Shown here: positions 33,877 through 41,925 of the stretch, piece after piece
How positions within the stretch are numbered: position 1 is the first letter of the stretch
Layout: the number at the start of each line of letters is the position of its first letter
DNA from: Pseudomonadota bacterium
GTDB taxonomy: Bacteria > Pseudomonadota > Alphaproteobacteria > Rhizobiales > Devosiaceae
Length of the DNA stretch: 64,000 bases
Direction: 5' to 3'
Assembly (NCBI GenBank): GCA_023388175.1
Contig: JAEWGT010000011.1
Location: 186,001 to 250,000 of the forward strand
The notes under the pieces: generated by a model
Database searches by the model: none
The model's input: only the letters and a program-made list of their open reading frames with translations
Told to the model about the DNA's origin: nothing
Made by a program: the position numbers and the translations under genes

Positions 33877-34494
33877 TCAGGGACGGGCAAGCAGCGCGCT
33901 AATGGCTTCAAATGCCTCAATAAAACGCGCATGGGCCTGATGGGTGGGCCAGGGGCGGATCAGCCGGTCGAACGCATCGACGTCAAAGGCCGCCTGGCCC
34001 GGCGCGCCGAACAGTTTCCGGGCTTCCACCGGATCGAAGCCGGCGAGGTGGGTGGCTTCAAAAAAAGCCGCCTCCTGATCGGCCCGCTTGACCAGTTTGC
34101 TGATCGCGGCAGGCATGGTGGCGGGCAGGGAAAAGCGGAGGTAAACCGCTGACAGCAAACGGTTTTCTACATCCTTGTAATTGCCGCCCATGGCTGCCTT
34201 GAAGGGGGATATGATATCGCCCATCACATATTCGGGCGCATCGTGAAGCAGGGCCTGCAACTGCGCGGACGGTGGGGCTTCAGAATTGGCGGCGCGAAAC
34301 AATTCGAGCACCAGAACCGAGTGCTGCGCGACAGAAAATGGATAATCGCCAATGGTTTGCCCGTTCCAGCGGGCGACACGCGCCAGCCCGTGAGCGATGT
34401 CGGACAGTTCGACATCGACGGGAGAGGGATCGAGAATATCGAGGCGGCGGCCGGACAGCATGCGCTGCCAGGCCCGGGAGCTTTGACGTGACAT
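33877..34494 (-). CDS. HD-domain hydrolase (YfbR-like)
   Basis: A 205-residue HD-superfamily phosphohydrolase resembling 5'-deoxynucleotidase YfbR. Metal ligands are His in SVAQHSVLVLELF, the His-Asp pair in LLHDAPEYVMGD, and a later Asp in VKRADQEAAFFEA, giving the complete H...HD...D set. Proteins of this group dephosphorylate deoxynucleoside 5'-monophosphates, but the exact substrate is inferred. The start has GACGTGA-type upstream text without a strong ribosome-binding site. It stands alone. Confidence 0.82.
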   Translation of the reverse strand: MSRQSSRAWQRMLSGRRLDILDPSPVDVELSDIAHGLARVARWNGQTIGDYPFSVAQHSVLVLELFRAANSEAPPSAQLQALLHDAPEYVMGDIISPFKAAMGGNYKDVENRLLSAVYLRFSLPATMPAAISKLVKRADQEAAFFEATHLAGFDPVEARKLFGAPGQAAFDVDAFDRLIRPWPTHQAHARFIEAFEAISALLARP

Positions 34495-34563
34495 CAGGAG
34501 CGATCTGGTTAGCAGACTGTTGGCATTGAGCTTAGCAGATGGCGCCGATTCGAGAATGCGGCG

Positions 34564-35385
34564 CTAGTCTTCTGCGCCAGCCTCGCCAAATTGGTAATTT
34601 GCCCATGCCGGCAATGCGAGCCGCACCGGCCTGTCGCCCACCGTCACCGCATCCAGATCACTGACCCGGTCCAGCCGGACAATAGCAACAGCCTTGCCAT
34701 CCACCACCTGTCCGATAGCACCGGCATCACGCCCGCTGGCAATAACAGAGCTGCCACTTGCCGCCTCAATACCCGAAACAATGACCGGACGGCGCCGGGC
34801 CGTGCCGCGATGCTTCATGCGGGACACGACCTCCTGTCCGACATAGCAGCCTTTGACGAAGTCGATGCCCTCGAGAATGTCGAAGCCGATATCGTGGGCG
34901 AAGGCATCGTTGGCGGAAAAATCATTGCCCTGATGCAGAATGCCATTGGCAATACGGATGACATGATAGGCGCTGTCATCCTTGTTCCAGTCGGCGGTCT
35001 GCTCGACCGGGGCAACGACCCGCCAGCCCAGCCGCGCCGGACCGAGCCGGTCGCGCTGCGAACCGGCAACCTGTTCGGCGGAAAAGCCGACACGATGACT
35101 TTCGCGCAGATCCTCGATCTCGACCTTGGCGCGCAGGCGATACATACGCATGCGCTTGAAAAAATCGTCGGCGACGGAGAGATGCGTATCGAGCCACAGC
35201 GCATCCTCGCTCCAGCCCGCCAGCCCCTCGGCCAGGATCTTGCCCTGCGGGGAGAGCAGGGCCCAGGCGGCGGCGTCCCCGTCTGCGTCTGGAATATGGC
35301 CGGTGACCACATCGTTGATGAGCTTGTGCGCTTCGGCGCCGGAAAAGCGGAACAGGGCGCGGTCGGCATGCAGATGGATGGTCAT
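34564..35385 (-). CDS. ygfZ: YgfZ/GcvT-like folate-binding protein
   Basis: Tetrahydrofolate-dependent protein of the YgfZ/Iba57 family that assists assembly or repair of iron-sulfur clusters in certain enzymes. The 273-residue sequence contains the diagnostic motif KGCYVGQEVVSRMKHRG near residue 182, with its conserved Cys, and a GcvT-like N-terminus (FRFSGAEAHKLINDVVTGHI). The window contains several possible Fe-S client proteins, including ETF-QO, IspH and a radical SAM protein. The gene is divergent from pyrC, 66 bp apart. Confidence 0.92.
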   Translation of the reverse strand: MTIHLHADRALFRFSGAEAHKLINDVVTGHIPDADGDAAAWALLSPQGKILAEGLAGWSEDALWLDTHLSVADDFFKRMRMYRLRAKVEIEDLRESHRVGFSAEQVAGSQRDRLGPARLGWRVVAPVEQTADWNKDDSAYHVIRIANGILHQGNDFSANDAFAHDIGFDILEGIDFVKGCYVGQEVVSRMKHRGTARRRPVIVSGIEAASGSSVIASGRDAGAIGQVVDGKAVAIVRLDRVSDLDAVTVGDRPVRLALPAWANYQFGEAGAED

Positions 35386-35451
35386 GGTGGCTTGCCTCGT
35401 TGGACACCCATGCTAAACCGGCTTGACATGACCAGCAGCAGGAACCGAGAC

Positions 35452-36777
35452 ATGGCCCAGTACGACGTGATTTTCAAGAACGCCACGCTGGTCAACCATG
35501 ATGGCGAGGGCCTGGCCGACATTGCGGTCAAGGATGGCCGCATCGCCGCGCTCGGCACCATCGAAGGCAACGCCGCCGAAACCGTGGATTGCAAGGGCCT
35601 TCATATCCTGCCCGGCGTCATCGATACGCAGGTGCATTTCCGCGAGCCGGGTCTGACGCATAAGGAAGACCTCGAAAGCGGTTCGCTCGGCGCGGTCATG
35701 GGCGGAGTGACGGGCGTATTTGAAATGCCCAACACCAATCCGCTGACCACCACGCGCGAAACCTTCGAGGCCAAGATCGCCGCCGGCACCAATCGCATGC
35801 ATTGCGACTTCGCCTTCTATATCGGGGGCACCCACGAAAATGTCGGCGAACTGGCCATGCTCGAAAAGCTGCCGGGCTGCGCTGGCGTCAAGGTCTTCAT
35901 GGGCTCGTCCACCGGCTCGCTTCTCGTGCAGGACGATGCGGGCGTGGAAGCCATTTTGCGCGCCATTTCGCGCCGGGCGGCCTTCCATTCCGAGGACGAA
36001 TACATGCTGGAAGAGCGCAAGCATCTGCGCGTGGCCGGTGATCCGTCGAGCCACCCGGTCTGGCGCTCGCCCGAAGTGGCCATGAGCTGCACCACACGCT
36101 TGGTCAATCTGGCGCGCAAGACCGGCAAGCGCATCCACGTTCTGCATATATCCACGAAGGAAGAAATCGTCTATCTCGCCGACCACAAGGATGTGGCGAG
36201 CGTTGAAGTCACTCCGCATCACCTGACGCTGGACGAAACGGCATATGAGCGTCTCGGCACCTATGCGCAGATGAACCCTCCGGTGCGCGACAAGGATCAT
36301 CGTGAGGGCATCTGGAAAGGCGTCGCCAATGGCGTGGCCGATATTCTGGGCTCGGACCACGCGCCCCACACGCGCGAGGAAAAGGATCACCCCTATCCCG
36401 GCAGCCATTCCGGCATGACCGGCGTGCAGACGCTGGTGCCGACCATGCTGGACCACGTCAATGCCGGAAAACTCACCCTGCAGCGTTTCGTCGACATGAC
36501 CAGCCATGGCCCCAATCGCCTGTTCGGCATTGCCAACAAGGGCCGGATTGCCGTGGGCTACGACGCTGACCTTACAATCGTGGATCTCAAGCGCCGTGAG
36601 ACGATCACCAATGACTGGATAAGAAGCCGCGCCGGCTGGACCCCCTATGACGGCGTGACAGTGACGGGCTGGCCGGTGGGGACAGTGGTGCGCGGGCACA
36701 AGGTGATGTGGCAGGGCGAATTGACCACCCCGAGCAAGGGTCAGCCCATGCGTTTCCTCGAGTCCCTGGGGAGTTGA
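35452..36777 (+). CDS. pyrC: Dihydroorotase
   Basis: Zinc amidohydrolase that closes carbamoyl-aspartate to dihydroorotate in pyrimidine synthesis, 441 residues. Signature blocks are LPGVIDTQVHFREPGLTHKE, EMPNTNPLTTTRETF, VKVFMGSSTGSLLV, TPHHLTLDE and ILGSDHAPHTREEK. The first metal motif reads Gln-x-His rather than the usual His-x-His. This variant is known in a subgroup of proteobacterial dihydroorotases, so activity is still expected. The ATG at 35452 was chosen; the open frame upstream is antisense to ygfZ. Confidence 0.92.
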   Translation: MAQYDVIFKNATLVNHDGEGLADIAVKDGRIAALGTIEGNAAETVDCKGLHILPGVIDTQVHFREPGLTHKEDLESGSLGAVMGGVTGVFEMPNTNPLTTTRETFEAKIAAGTNRMHCDFAFYIGGTHENVGELAMLEKLPGCAGVKVFMGSSTGSLLVQDDAGVEAILRAISRRAAFHSEDEYMLEERKHLRVAGDPSSHPVWRSPEVAMSCTTRLVNLARKTGKRIHVLHISTKEEIVYLADHKDVASVEVTPHHLTLDETAYERLGTYAQMNPPVRDKDHREGIWKGVANGVADILGSDHAPHTREEKDHPYPGSHSGMTGVQTLVPTMLDHVNAGKLTLQRFVDMTSHGPNRLFGIANKGRIAVGYDADLTIVDLKRRETITNDWIRSRAGWTPYDGVTVTGWPVGTVVRGHKVMWQGELTTPSKGQPMRFLESLGS

Positions 36778-36778
36778 A

Positions 36779-36796
36779 CGCCCGGCAATCCGGGCG
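36779..36796 (+). terminator. Hairpin after pyrC, weak terminator candidate
   Basis: CGCCCGG-CAAT-CCGGGCG, a perfect 7-bp stem, begins directly after the pyrC stop. It is not followed by a T run, so it may only stabilise the 3' end or act with Rho. Confidence 0.35.
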
Positions 36797-36917
36797 CCGG
36801 CCGGTCTCCGGCTGGACCCGGTAGCGACTTCCCCTTGTGGTCGGGGTAACTATTTGTTCACCCAAACTTAACATAGATCATACATATACTTAGCAAGTTT
36901 TATTGCTGGGTATTTTG

Positions 36918-38621
36918 ATGTTTAAGCGCAAACCTAAAGTGGTCCTGGGAGAGTTTACTGCCTGCGATCATCAGCTGACGCAGGCATTACATCGCGCGCA
37001 GGCCGTCATCGAGTTTCGCCTTGATGGCACGATCGTCGCGGCGAATGAGAATTTTCTCAGCTGCATGGGCTACGAGCTCAACGAGATTGTTGGCCAGCAC
37101 CATTCGCTCTTCGTTGATCCGGTTTATAGCCAGTCGGCAGAATACAAGGCATTTTGGAGAAGCCTGGCAAGCGGCGAATTCCAGTCCGCAGAATATCGTC
37201 GCCTTGCCAAGGGCGGGCGCGCCGTCTGGATCCATGCCACCTATAATCCGATCTTCGACAAGGCCGGCAAACCCACGGGGGTGGTGAAGTTTGCCACTGA
37301 CGTGACCGACCGCAAGCGCCGGGATGCCGATGCACGCGGCCAGCTCGATGCGATCTCGCGTTCGCAGGCAGTCATTGAATTCAATCCTGATGGCACCATC
37401 CTGACGGCGAACGAAAATTTCTGCGCGGCGCTGGGTTATGCGCTTGAGGAAATCGTCGGCAAGCATCACCGCATCTTCGTCGACCCCCATAAGGCGGCCG
37501 GCCCCGACTATGCGAAATTCTGGGACCGGTTGCGCAATGGCCAGTACCAGCAGGCGGAGTATCGGCGCATCGGCAAGGCGGGCAATGATGTCTGGATTCA
37601 GGCGACCTACAATCCGGTCTTCATGCCCTCGGGGAAAATTTCCAAGATCGTCAAGTTTGCCACCGACATTACAGCGCGAAAGGCGGCGGTACGCACTCTG
37701 GGTGGGCAACTTGAGGATGTCGCCAATGGCCAGCTTGTTGATTCGCTCAACACCAGGCTGCCCGGCGAGTTCGAGGATATCCGCATCGCGCTCAAGTCGA
37801 CCATTGCCCAGTTGTCGCGTTTTGTAGGCGAACTCAAACTGTCGGCCCAAGGCCTGCGCGGCGCCACCGCCAGCATAGCCAAGGGCGCGCGCAATCTTTC
37901 AGAGCGCACAGGCAAGCAGACTGAAGCTGTGGATGATACATCTCGGGCCGTCAGGCAATTGTCCGGGATAGTCAAGGACAATGCCCAGCGCGCCAAGTCA
38001 GCGAGTGAGAAGACACACGCTTCTGCCGGCCTTGCCAATGAAACGGGGGCAGTGATCGAGGATGCCAATAAGGCCATGGTCTCGATCTCGGAATCCTCTG
38101 CCAAGATATCCAATATCATCGGGATCATCGACGACATCGCTTTCCAGACCAATTTGCTGGCCCTCAATGCCTCCGTCGAGGCCGCCCGGGCAGGCGAGGC
38201 GGGGAAGGGCTTCGCGGTTGTCGCTGTGGAAGTGCGCCGCCTGGCCCAGTCCACGGCGACTGCCTCCGCCGAGGTCAAGACGCTGATCGAGGCCTCCGGC
38301 AAAGAGGTCAACAAGGGCACCCAGCTCGTGTCCGAAGCCAATAACAAGGTGGATGCTCTGCTCAGCTCGATTGGCGAGGCAAGCGGCCTTGTGTCGGAAA
38401 TTGCGAATGCGACGGTGGAACAGACATCCACTATTGGCGACGTCGCCGAAGCGGTGGACCTCATCGACCAGATGACGCGCCACAACATGACCCTTGTGCG
38501 CGAAACCAACGACGCCGTGGCCGGTGCCGACCGCGAGGCCATGACCCTCGACCACATTGCGGACAGCTTCACGGTTGAGCAGGTGCCTGTCGAAAGGTCC
38601 AATACCCGGCTGGCCGGCTAA
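36918..38621 (+). CDS. Soluble chemoreceptor with two PAS domains
   Basis: A 567-residue methyl-accepting chemotaxis protein without membrane helices. Two tandem PAS domains (about 22-145 and 146-265) look like a recent duplication: both begin QAVIEF, contain ANENF and end VKFATD(V/I)T. The signalling domain has the CheA/CheW-binding hairpin DIAFQTNLLALNASVEAARA followed by GEAGKGFAVVAVEVRRLAQS. A small ligand, flavin or haem could bind the PAS domains; Trp and Tyr-rich text does not settle this. ATG 36918 was preferred to TTG 36903. It is not close to other che genes. Confidence 0.9.
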   Translation: MFKRKPKVVLGEFTACDHQLTQALHRAQAVIEFRLDGTIVAANENFLSCMGYELNEIVGQHHSLFVDPVYSQSAEYKAFWRSLASGEFQSAEYRRLAKGGRAVWIHATYNPIFDKAGKPTGVVKFATDVTDRKRRDADARGQLDAISRSQAVIEFNPDGTILTANENFCAALGYALEEIVGKHHRIFVDPHKAAGPDYAKFWDRLRNGQYQQAEYRRIGKAGNDVWIQATYNPVFMPSGKISKIVKFATDITARKAAVRTLGGQLEDVANGQLVDSLNTRLPGEFEDIRIALKSTIAQLSRFVGELKLSAQGLRGATASIAKGARNLSERTGKQTEAVDDTSRAVRQLSGIVKDNAQRAKSASEKTHASAGLANETGAVIEDANKAMVSISESSAKISNIIGIIDDIAFQTNLLALNASVEAARAGEAGKGFAVVAVEVRRLAQSTATASAEVKTLIEASGKEVNKGTQLVSEANNKVDALLSSIGEASGLVSEIANATVEQTSTIGDVAEAVDLIDQMTRHNMTLVRETNDAVAGADREAMTLDHIADSFTVEQVPVERSNTRLAG

Positions 38622-38677
38622 TCCCTGTCAGTCCCGTCGCGCAAGCAAGACGGGGCAACCGGGCTGATAGGTTCAAG

Positions 38678-38708
38678 GCGGCCCGTTCACTGCTGGACGG
38701 GCCGCTTT
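38678..38708. terminator. Bidirectional terminator between convergent genes
   Basis: Stem GCGGCCCGT / ACGGGCCGC (9 bp) with a 10-nt loop, followed by TTTG on the plus strand and preceded by CAAG (CTTG on the minus strand). It sits between the chemoreceptor gene and the convergent gene at 38713. Confidence 0.6.
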
Positions 38709-38712
38709 GCCG

Positions 38713-39258
38713 TCAATCTCCGGCGACGAATGCCGACCATTCTCCGCTTTCACTGATGAAGGTGCGCCAGTAATACCAGCCGCCGAACTGCTTGAGTTCT
38801 TCGATCTGCTCGCTGTTCAGCAGGCGATAGGCATCCACCGTCTGTTCGGGCGTCAGGGCGTTGGGATCGACTTCCGCGAGATAGGGCCAGATGTAATAGG
38901 TCTCGCCGCCACTGTCGGGATAGAAGGCATAGGGCTGGTCGAACAGGTCGAGCAGCAGCCCCAGAATCTGGCGGCCGTCATCGTCTTCCGAGGCCTCCCT
39001 GAGGTAGGCAAGAGCGTTGTCCGGATCGCCAAAGCTGACATTGGGCGGGCTTTCCTGCGCGTCGATGATGGGGGCAAGTGCCTCGATATCACCGGAGCGG
39101 GCTGCATCGATCAGCGCCTGTCGCTTGGCGCGGACCGGCTCGGGCAGGGCGGAAATATCGTCGCTTACCTGTGGTGTCGGCCAGACCCATTCGGAGTCCT
39201 GCCCGAATGTGGGCACAGCGAGGCTGAGGGCGGCGGCGACAGTCAGAGCGAGGCGCAT
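38713..39258 (-). CDS. Exported protein of unknown function
   Basis: A 181-residue protein with a signal peptide (LALTVAAALSLAVPTFGQ). The mature protein is acidic, includes an ankyrin-like start (RQALIDAARSGDIEALAPII) and ends with aromatic-rich text (FGGWYYWRTFISESGEW). I recall similar exported proteins in Hyphomicrobiales but no defined function. The start at 39258 has GGGAG eight nt upstream. It is not obviously part of an operon. Confidence 0.6.
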   Translation of the reverse strand: MRLALTVAAALSLAVPTFGQDSEWVWPTPQVSDDISALPEPVRAKRQALIDAARSGDIEALAPIIDAQESPPNVSFGDPDNALAYLREASEDDDGRQILGLLLDLFDQPYAFYPDSGGETYYIWPYLAEVDPNALTPEQTVDAYRLLNSEQIEELKQFGGWYYWRTFISESGEWSAFVAGD

Positions 39259-39322
39259 GGTCAATTCTCCCATTTTGGTGGGAGTTTAGGACCAGTCTGT
39301 GATCGAGATAAGGCGCGCAGGC

Positions 39323-39601
39323 CTACTGGAGAATGCGCTCCAGATTATATTCGCCATTGCGGATACGGTCGGGCAATTGCGCGATGAGATCGGCCGTGGC
39401 CTCGTCGCCATGCAGGCGCACGAAGGTGGCCAGCGCCGCGAACAGCGAGGCATGGGCGAGCGAGGCGCTTTCGATACCGTCCTCTTCCGCACCGTTCCAG
39501 GCTTCCGCCAGATATTCCAGCGCCAGTTGACGCTCGGCCTGGCCACGATCGAAAGGGCCGGCTCCGGACGAAGACGCGAATATGGATTTGGTGGTACTCA
39601 T
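39323..39601 (-). CDS. Small conserved-looking cytoplasmic protein
   Basis: A 92-residue, mostly helical, acidic protein: after a short polar N-terminus comes ERQLALEYLAEAWNGAEEDG, then SLAHASLFAALATFVRLHGD and ADLIAQLPDRIRNGEYNL. No signal peptide or membrane segment. I do not recognise the family. The start at 39601 was chosen over the longer frame to 39652, whose extra residues look non-coding. Confidence 0.5.
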   Translation of the reverse strand: MSTTKSIFASSSGAGPFDRGQAERQLALEYLAEAWNGAEEDGIESASLAHASLFAALATFVRLHGDEATADLIAQLPDRIRNGEYNLERILQ

Positions 39602-39694
39602 AGAAGCGGCATAACACGCGCCATCGCGTCCTGCGCGGCAGAAGTAATGCAAAGGTTAATGGCGCGTAGGCAATTCTACCGAGGCGTTAAGGCT

Positions 39695-40054
39695 TTATTC
39701 GGCAAAGCGCGTATGGATTTCGCGTGAGAGGCGCTGCGCTTCGGACAGAAGCCGGGAAATGGCCTCACGGGAGGCGGGCGTGCATTGCCGGTGCATGCGG
39801 GAAAATGCCGTATAGCCGCCGTTGAACGCGCCGGCCAGGCGCTGGCGGCGGTCTTCGTCCGGCTCATCGAGGGCGATCAATTCTGCCATTTCGGCGCGCC
39901 AGTCCTCGCTGCCTGCCTTGCAGAGCGGTTGCAGGAAATAAAGGCTGCCCATGATTTCGGCCAGCCGCTCCATCTGCCGCTGATAGGGCGGATCGATGGC
40001 CAGCGCAGGCGCGCAGAGGGCAAGGGCGAGCAAAAGGGGCAGAACGCGCTTCAT
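39695..40054 (-). CDS. TIGR02301 family exported protein
   Basis: A 119-residue exported protein with signal peptide (VLPLLLALALCAPALA). It matches the alphaproteobacterial TIGR02301 family: IDPPYQRQMERLAEIMGSLYFLQPLC, then W.AEM..L, and the basic end AFNGGYTAFSRMHRQC. Two conserved Cys remain in the mature part. The function is unknown. It follows the NUDIX gene after 9 nt and is probably co-transcribed with it, an arrangement seen in other Hyphomicrobiales. Confidence 0.78.
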   Translation of the reverse strand: MKRVLPLLLALALCAPALAIDPPYQRQMERLAEIMGSLYFLQPLCKAGSEDWRAEMAELIALDEPDEDRRQRLAGAFNGGYTAFSRMHRQCTPASREAISRLLSEAQRLSREIHTRFAE

Positions 40055-40063
40055 GGCTCCCCT

Positions 40064-40477
40064 TTACCAGCTTTGTCCCAGCACCTTGAAGCACTCCCTG
40101 ATCACATCATCGAGGCGGGACGTGGTGCGCAAGGCGAGCAACATGCCCGGATCGGCCCATTTATGGTCGGAAATTTCTTCCGAAGGCCGGATGGTGCCGG
40201 AATAGTCGGTGGTGGTGAATACGGCCAGGCGGTAGGTGCCGTCGCGCCCGAGCGACTGGGTCATGGCATGGCGCGGGTTGCGCACGGTCAGGCCCAGCTC
40301 CTCCTGTACCTCGCGGATGGCGCATTGCTCGATGGTTTCGCCATCGTCCATCCGGCCGCCGGGAAAGGTCCACAGGTTCTGATACGGCGCATGGGCCCGT
40401 TTGATCAGCAGGATCTTGCCGTGTTTGACAATGCCGACGCTGGCGGCATTGGGTTGTTCACTCAGTTTGTCACTCAT
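40064..40477 (-). CDS. NUDIX hydrolase
   Basis: A 137-residue NUDIX protein. The Nudix box begins GGRMDDGETIEQCAIREV and is followed by QEELGL, with the metal-binding glutamates intact. The preceding segment LIKRAHAPYQNLWTFPGG is typical of ADP-ribose pyrophosphatase/MutT-like members. The nucleotide substrate is not determined. The start at 40477 (MSDKLSE) fits the domain; the frame to 40567 overlaps the promoter of the divergent YedK gene. It lies upstream of the TIGR02301 gene. Confidence 0.85.
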   Translation of the reverse strand: MSDKLSEQPNAASVGIVKHGKILLIKRAHAPYQNLWTFPGGRMDDGETIEQCAIREVQEELGLTVRNPRHAMTQSLGRDGTYRLAVFTTTDYSGTIRPSEEISDHKWADPGMLLALRTTSRLDDVIRECFKVLGQSW

Positions 40478-40542
40478 GGCCCTGAGCTTGTTTGCGATTC
40501 GCTTTCGCAGAGCATATGCCCAAGTGGTGAAGGAGACATGCC

Positions 40543-41259
40543 ATGTGTGGGCGATATGCCTCGACATTGCCGCCCGAAATGATGGTGGAGCTGTTCAAGC
40601 TCATCAAGGGTGTGGACATTCTGCCGCGTTTCAACATCGCGCCGACCCAGCCCATTGTCGCGATATGGGAAGCGGCAGGGCGGCGCGAGGCCCATTTCGC
40701 GCGCTGGGGTCTGGTGCCGGGCTGGGTAAAGGACCCGCGCGAATTTCCGCTGCTGGTCAATGCGCGGGCCGAGAGCATGGAGCAAAAGCCTGCCTTCCGC
40801 GATCCGCTCAAGCATGGGCGCTGCATCGTCCCGGCCAGCGGTTATTACGAATGGCATACGGGGCCGGACAAGAAGAAGCGTCCCTATTACATCACCCGCG
40901 CCGACGGACAGCCCATCGCCCTGGCGGGGCTCTATGCGACATGGAGCGGGCCGGAGGGCGAAGAGGTCGACAGCGTGGCGACGATCACCGTGCCGACGAA
41001 CGAGCAGCTTTCGGTGATCCATCACCGCATGCCGATGATCCTTTTGGACGAGCAGGGCCAGGATGACTGGCTCAATGTCCGCGATGTGCGGGCGCGCGAT
41101 GCCGCGCAGATGGCGATGCCGCTGGCCGATGGCGTGCTGAAATTCCATCCGGTCTCGACGCGGGTCAATTCGGCGCGCGACGATGATCCGGGCCTGATCG
41201 AGGAAGTGCCGGAGCCAGTCGTAAAGAAGGCGTCGGGCGGACAGATGGACCTGTTCTAG
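40543..41259 (+). CDS. YedK/HMCES-type abasic-site shielding protein
   Basis: SRAP-family protein of 238 residues that forms a thiazolidine crosslink with abasic sites in single-stranded DNA through Cys2. The N-terminus MCGRYAS places the essential Cys directly after the removed Met. Other conserved residues are in FPLLVNARAES (Asn), IVPASGYYEWHTG (Glu) and VIHHRMPMIL (His). The C-terminus ends in QMDLF, resembling a beta-clamp-binding tail. No SOS box was found upstream. It is divergent from the NUDIX gene. Confidence 0.9.
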   Translation: MCGRYASTLPPEMMVELFKLIKGVDILPRFNIAPTQPIVAIWEAAGRREAHFARWGLVPGWVKDPREFPLLVNARAESMEQKPAFRDPLKHGRCIVPASGYYEWHTGPDKKKRPYYITRADGQPIALAGLYATWSGPEGEEVDSVATITVPTNEQLSVIHHRMPMILLDEQGQDDWLNVRDVRARDAAQMAMPLADGVLKFHPVSTRVNSARDDDPGLIEEVPEPVVKKASGGQMDLF

Positions 41260-41262
41260 GCC

Positions 41263-41832
41263 CTACATGATGCCGAAATAGCCCATCGCGTCGCCAATGG
41301 CCTCTTCCTCGTAGCCGAGATGGCTGAGCAGCACTTTTTCGAGCGCACGGAAGACGGTGACCGCATCGTCGAAATTGGACTGTCCCGGTGCGTCGGCCAG
41401 CTTGATCAGCGCATCGACAAGGCGTTCGAGCAGCGTATGGACCACGACATGCTCGGCTTGCAGGCGGTCGGCAATGGCCTTGAAGGCCGGTCCTTGCGCC
41501 GCGATGGACGGGAAAAGCGCCCGGTCCTCGATCGAATGGTGCCCGTGGACGAACTGGCAATACTGGCCACACAGCGTGCCAAAGCGGCGGTAATTGGAGA
41601 CCATGACCAGATCGGCGGTTTCGGCCTCGATCTGCGCGGCATTGGCCTCGCCGCGCGAGGCGCGTTCGATGAGCTGGCCAAGCACCCGGATATTGTCGCG
41701 CAGATGATCGTGGATCTGCTTGAGATGCTCACCGGCATATTTCTGATCGTCGGTCAGGCCTGGCAAAGCCGGAATGGCGGGGCGGGTAGCGTCGTCGAGA
41801 AATTGAATGTCTTTGAGCAGCATGTTCATCAA
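41263..41832 (-). CDS. Hemerythrin-domain protein
   Basis: A 189-residue protein with a hemerythrin HHE-like four-helix bundle. Candidate di-iron ligands are His in HLKQIHDHLRDNI, His/Glu in FVHGHHSIEDRALFP, His in LQAEHVVVHTLLERL, and His/Glu in LLSHLGYEEEAIGDAM. Such proteins bind oxygen, nitric oxide or iron in the cytoplasm. The stop lies 3 nt from the convergent YedK stop. No operon partner. Confidence 0.85.
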   Translation of the reverse strand: MMNMLLKDIQFLDDATRPAIPALPGLTDDQKYAGEHLKQIHDHLRDNIRVLGQLIERASRGEANAAQIEAETADLVMVSNYRRFGTLCGQYCQFVHGHHSIEDRALFPSIAAQGPAFKAIADRLQAEHVVVHTLLERLVDALIKLADAPGQSNFDDAVTVFRALEKVLLSHLGYEEEAIGDAMGYFGIM

Positions 41833-41925
41833 ATGGGTCCTGGCCCCATTTCGCGCAAGAAGGCACAGGGGAGTGACCTGGGCACATGGGGTCAGGGACG
41901 GGTGTGATTTACCCTGCGAAACGGC

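Noticed and set aside
34591..35451. N-terminal extension of the dihydroorotase frame
   Set aside because: It lies antisense to ygfZ and shares no similarity with dihydroorotases; the ATG at 35452 starts the conserved domain.
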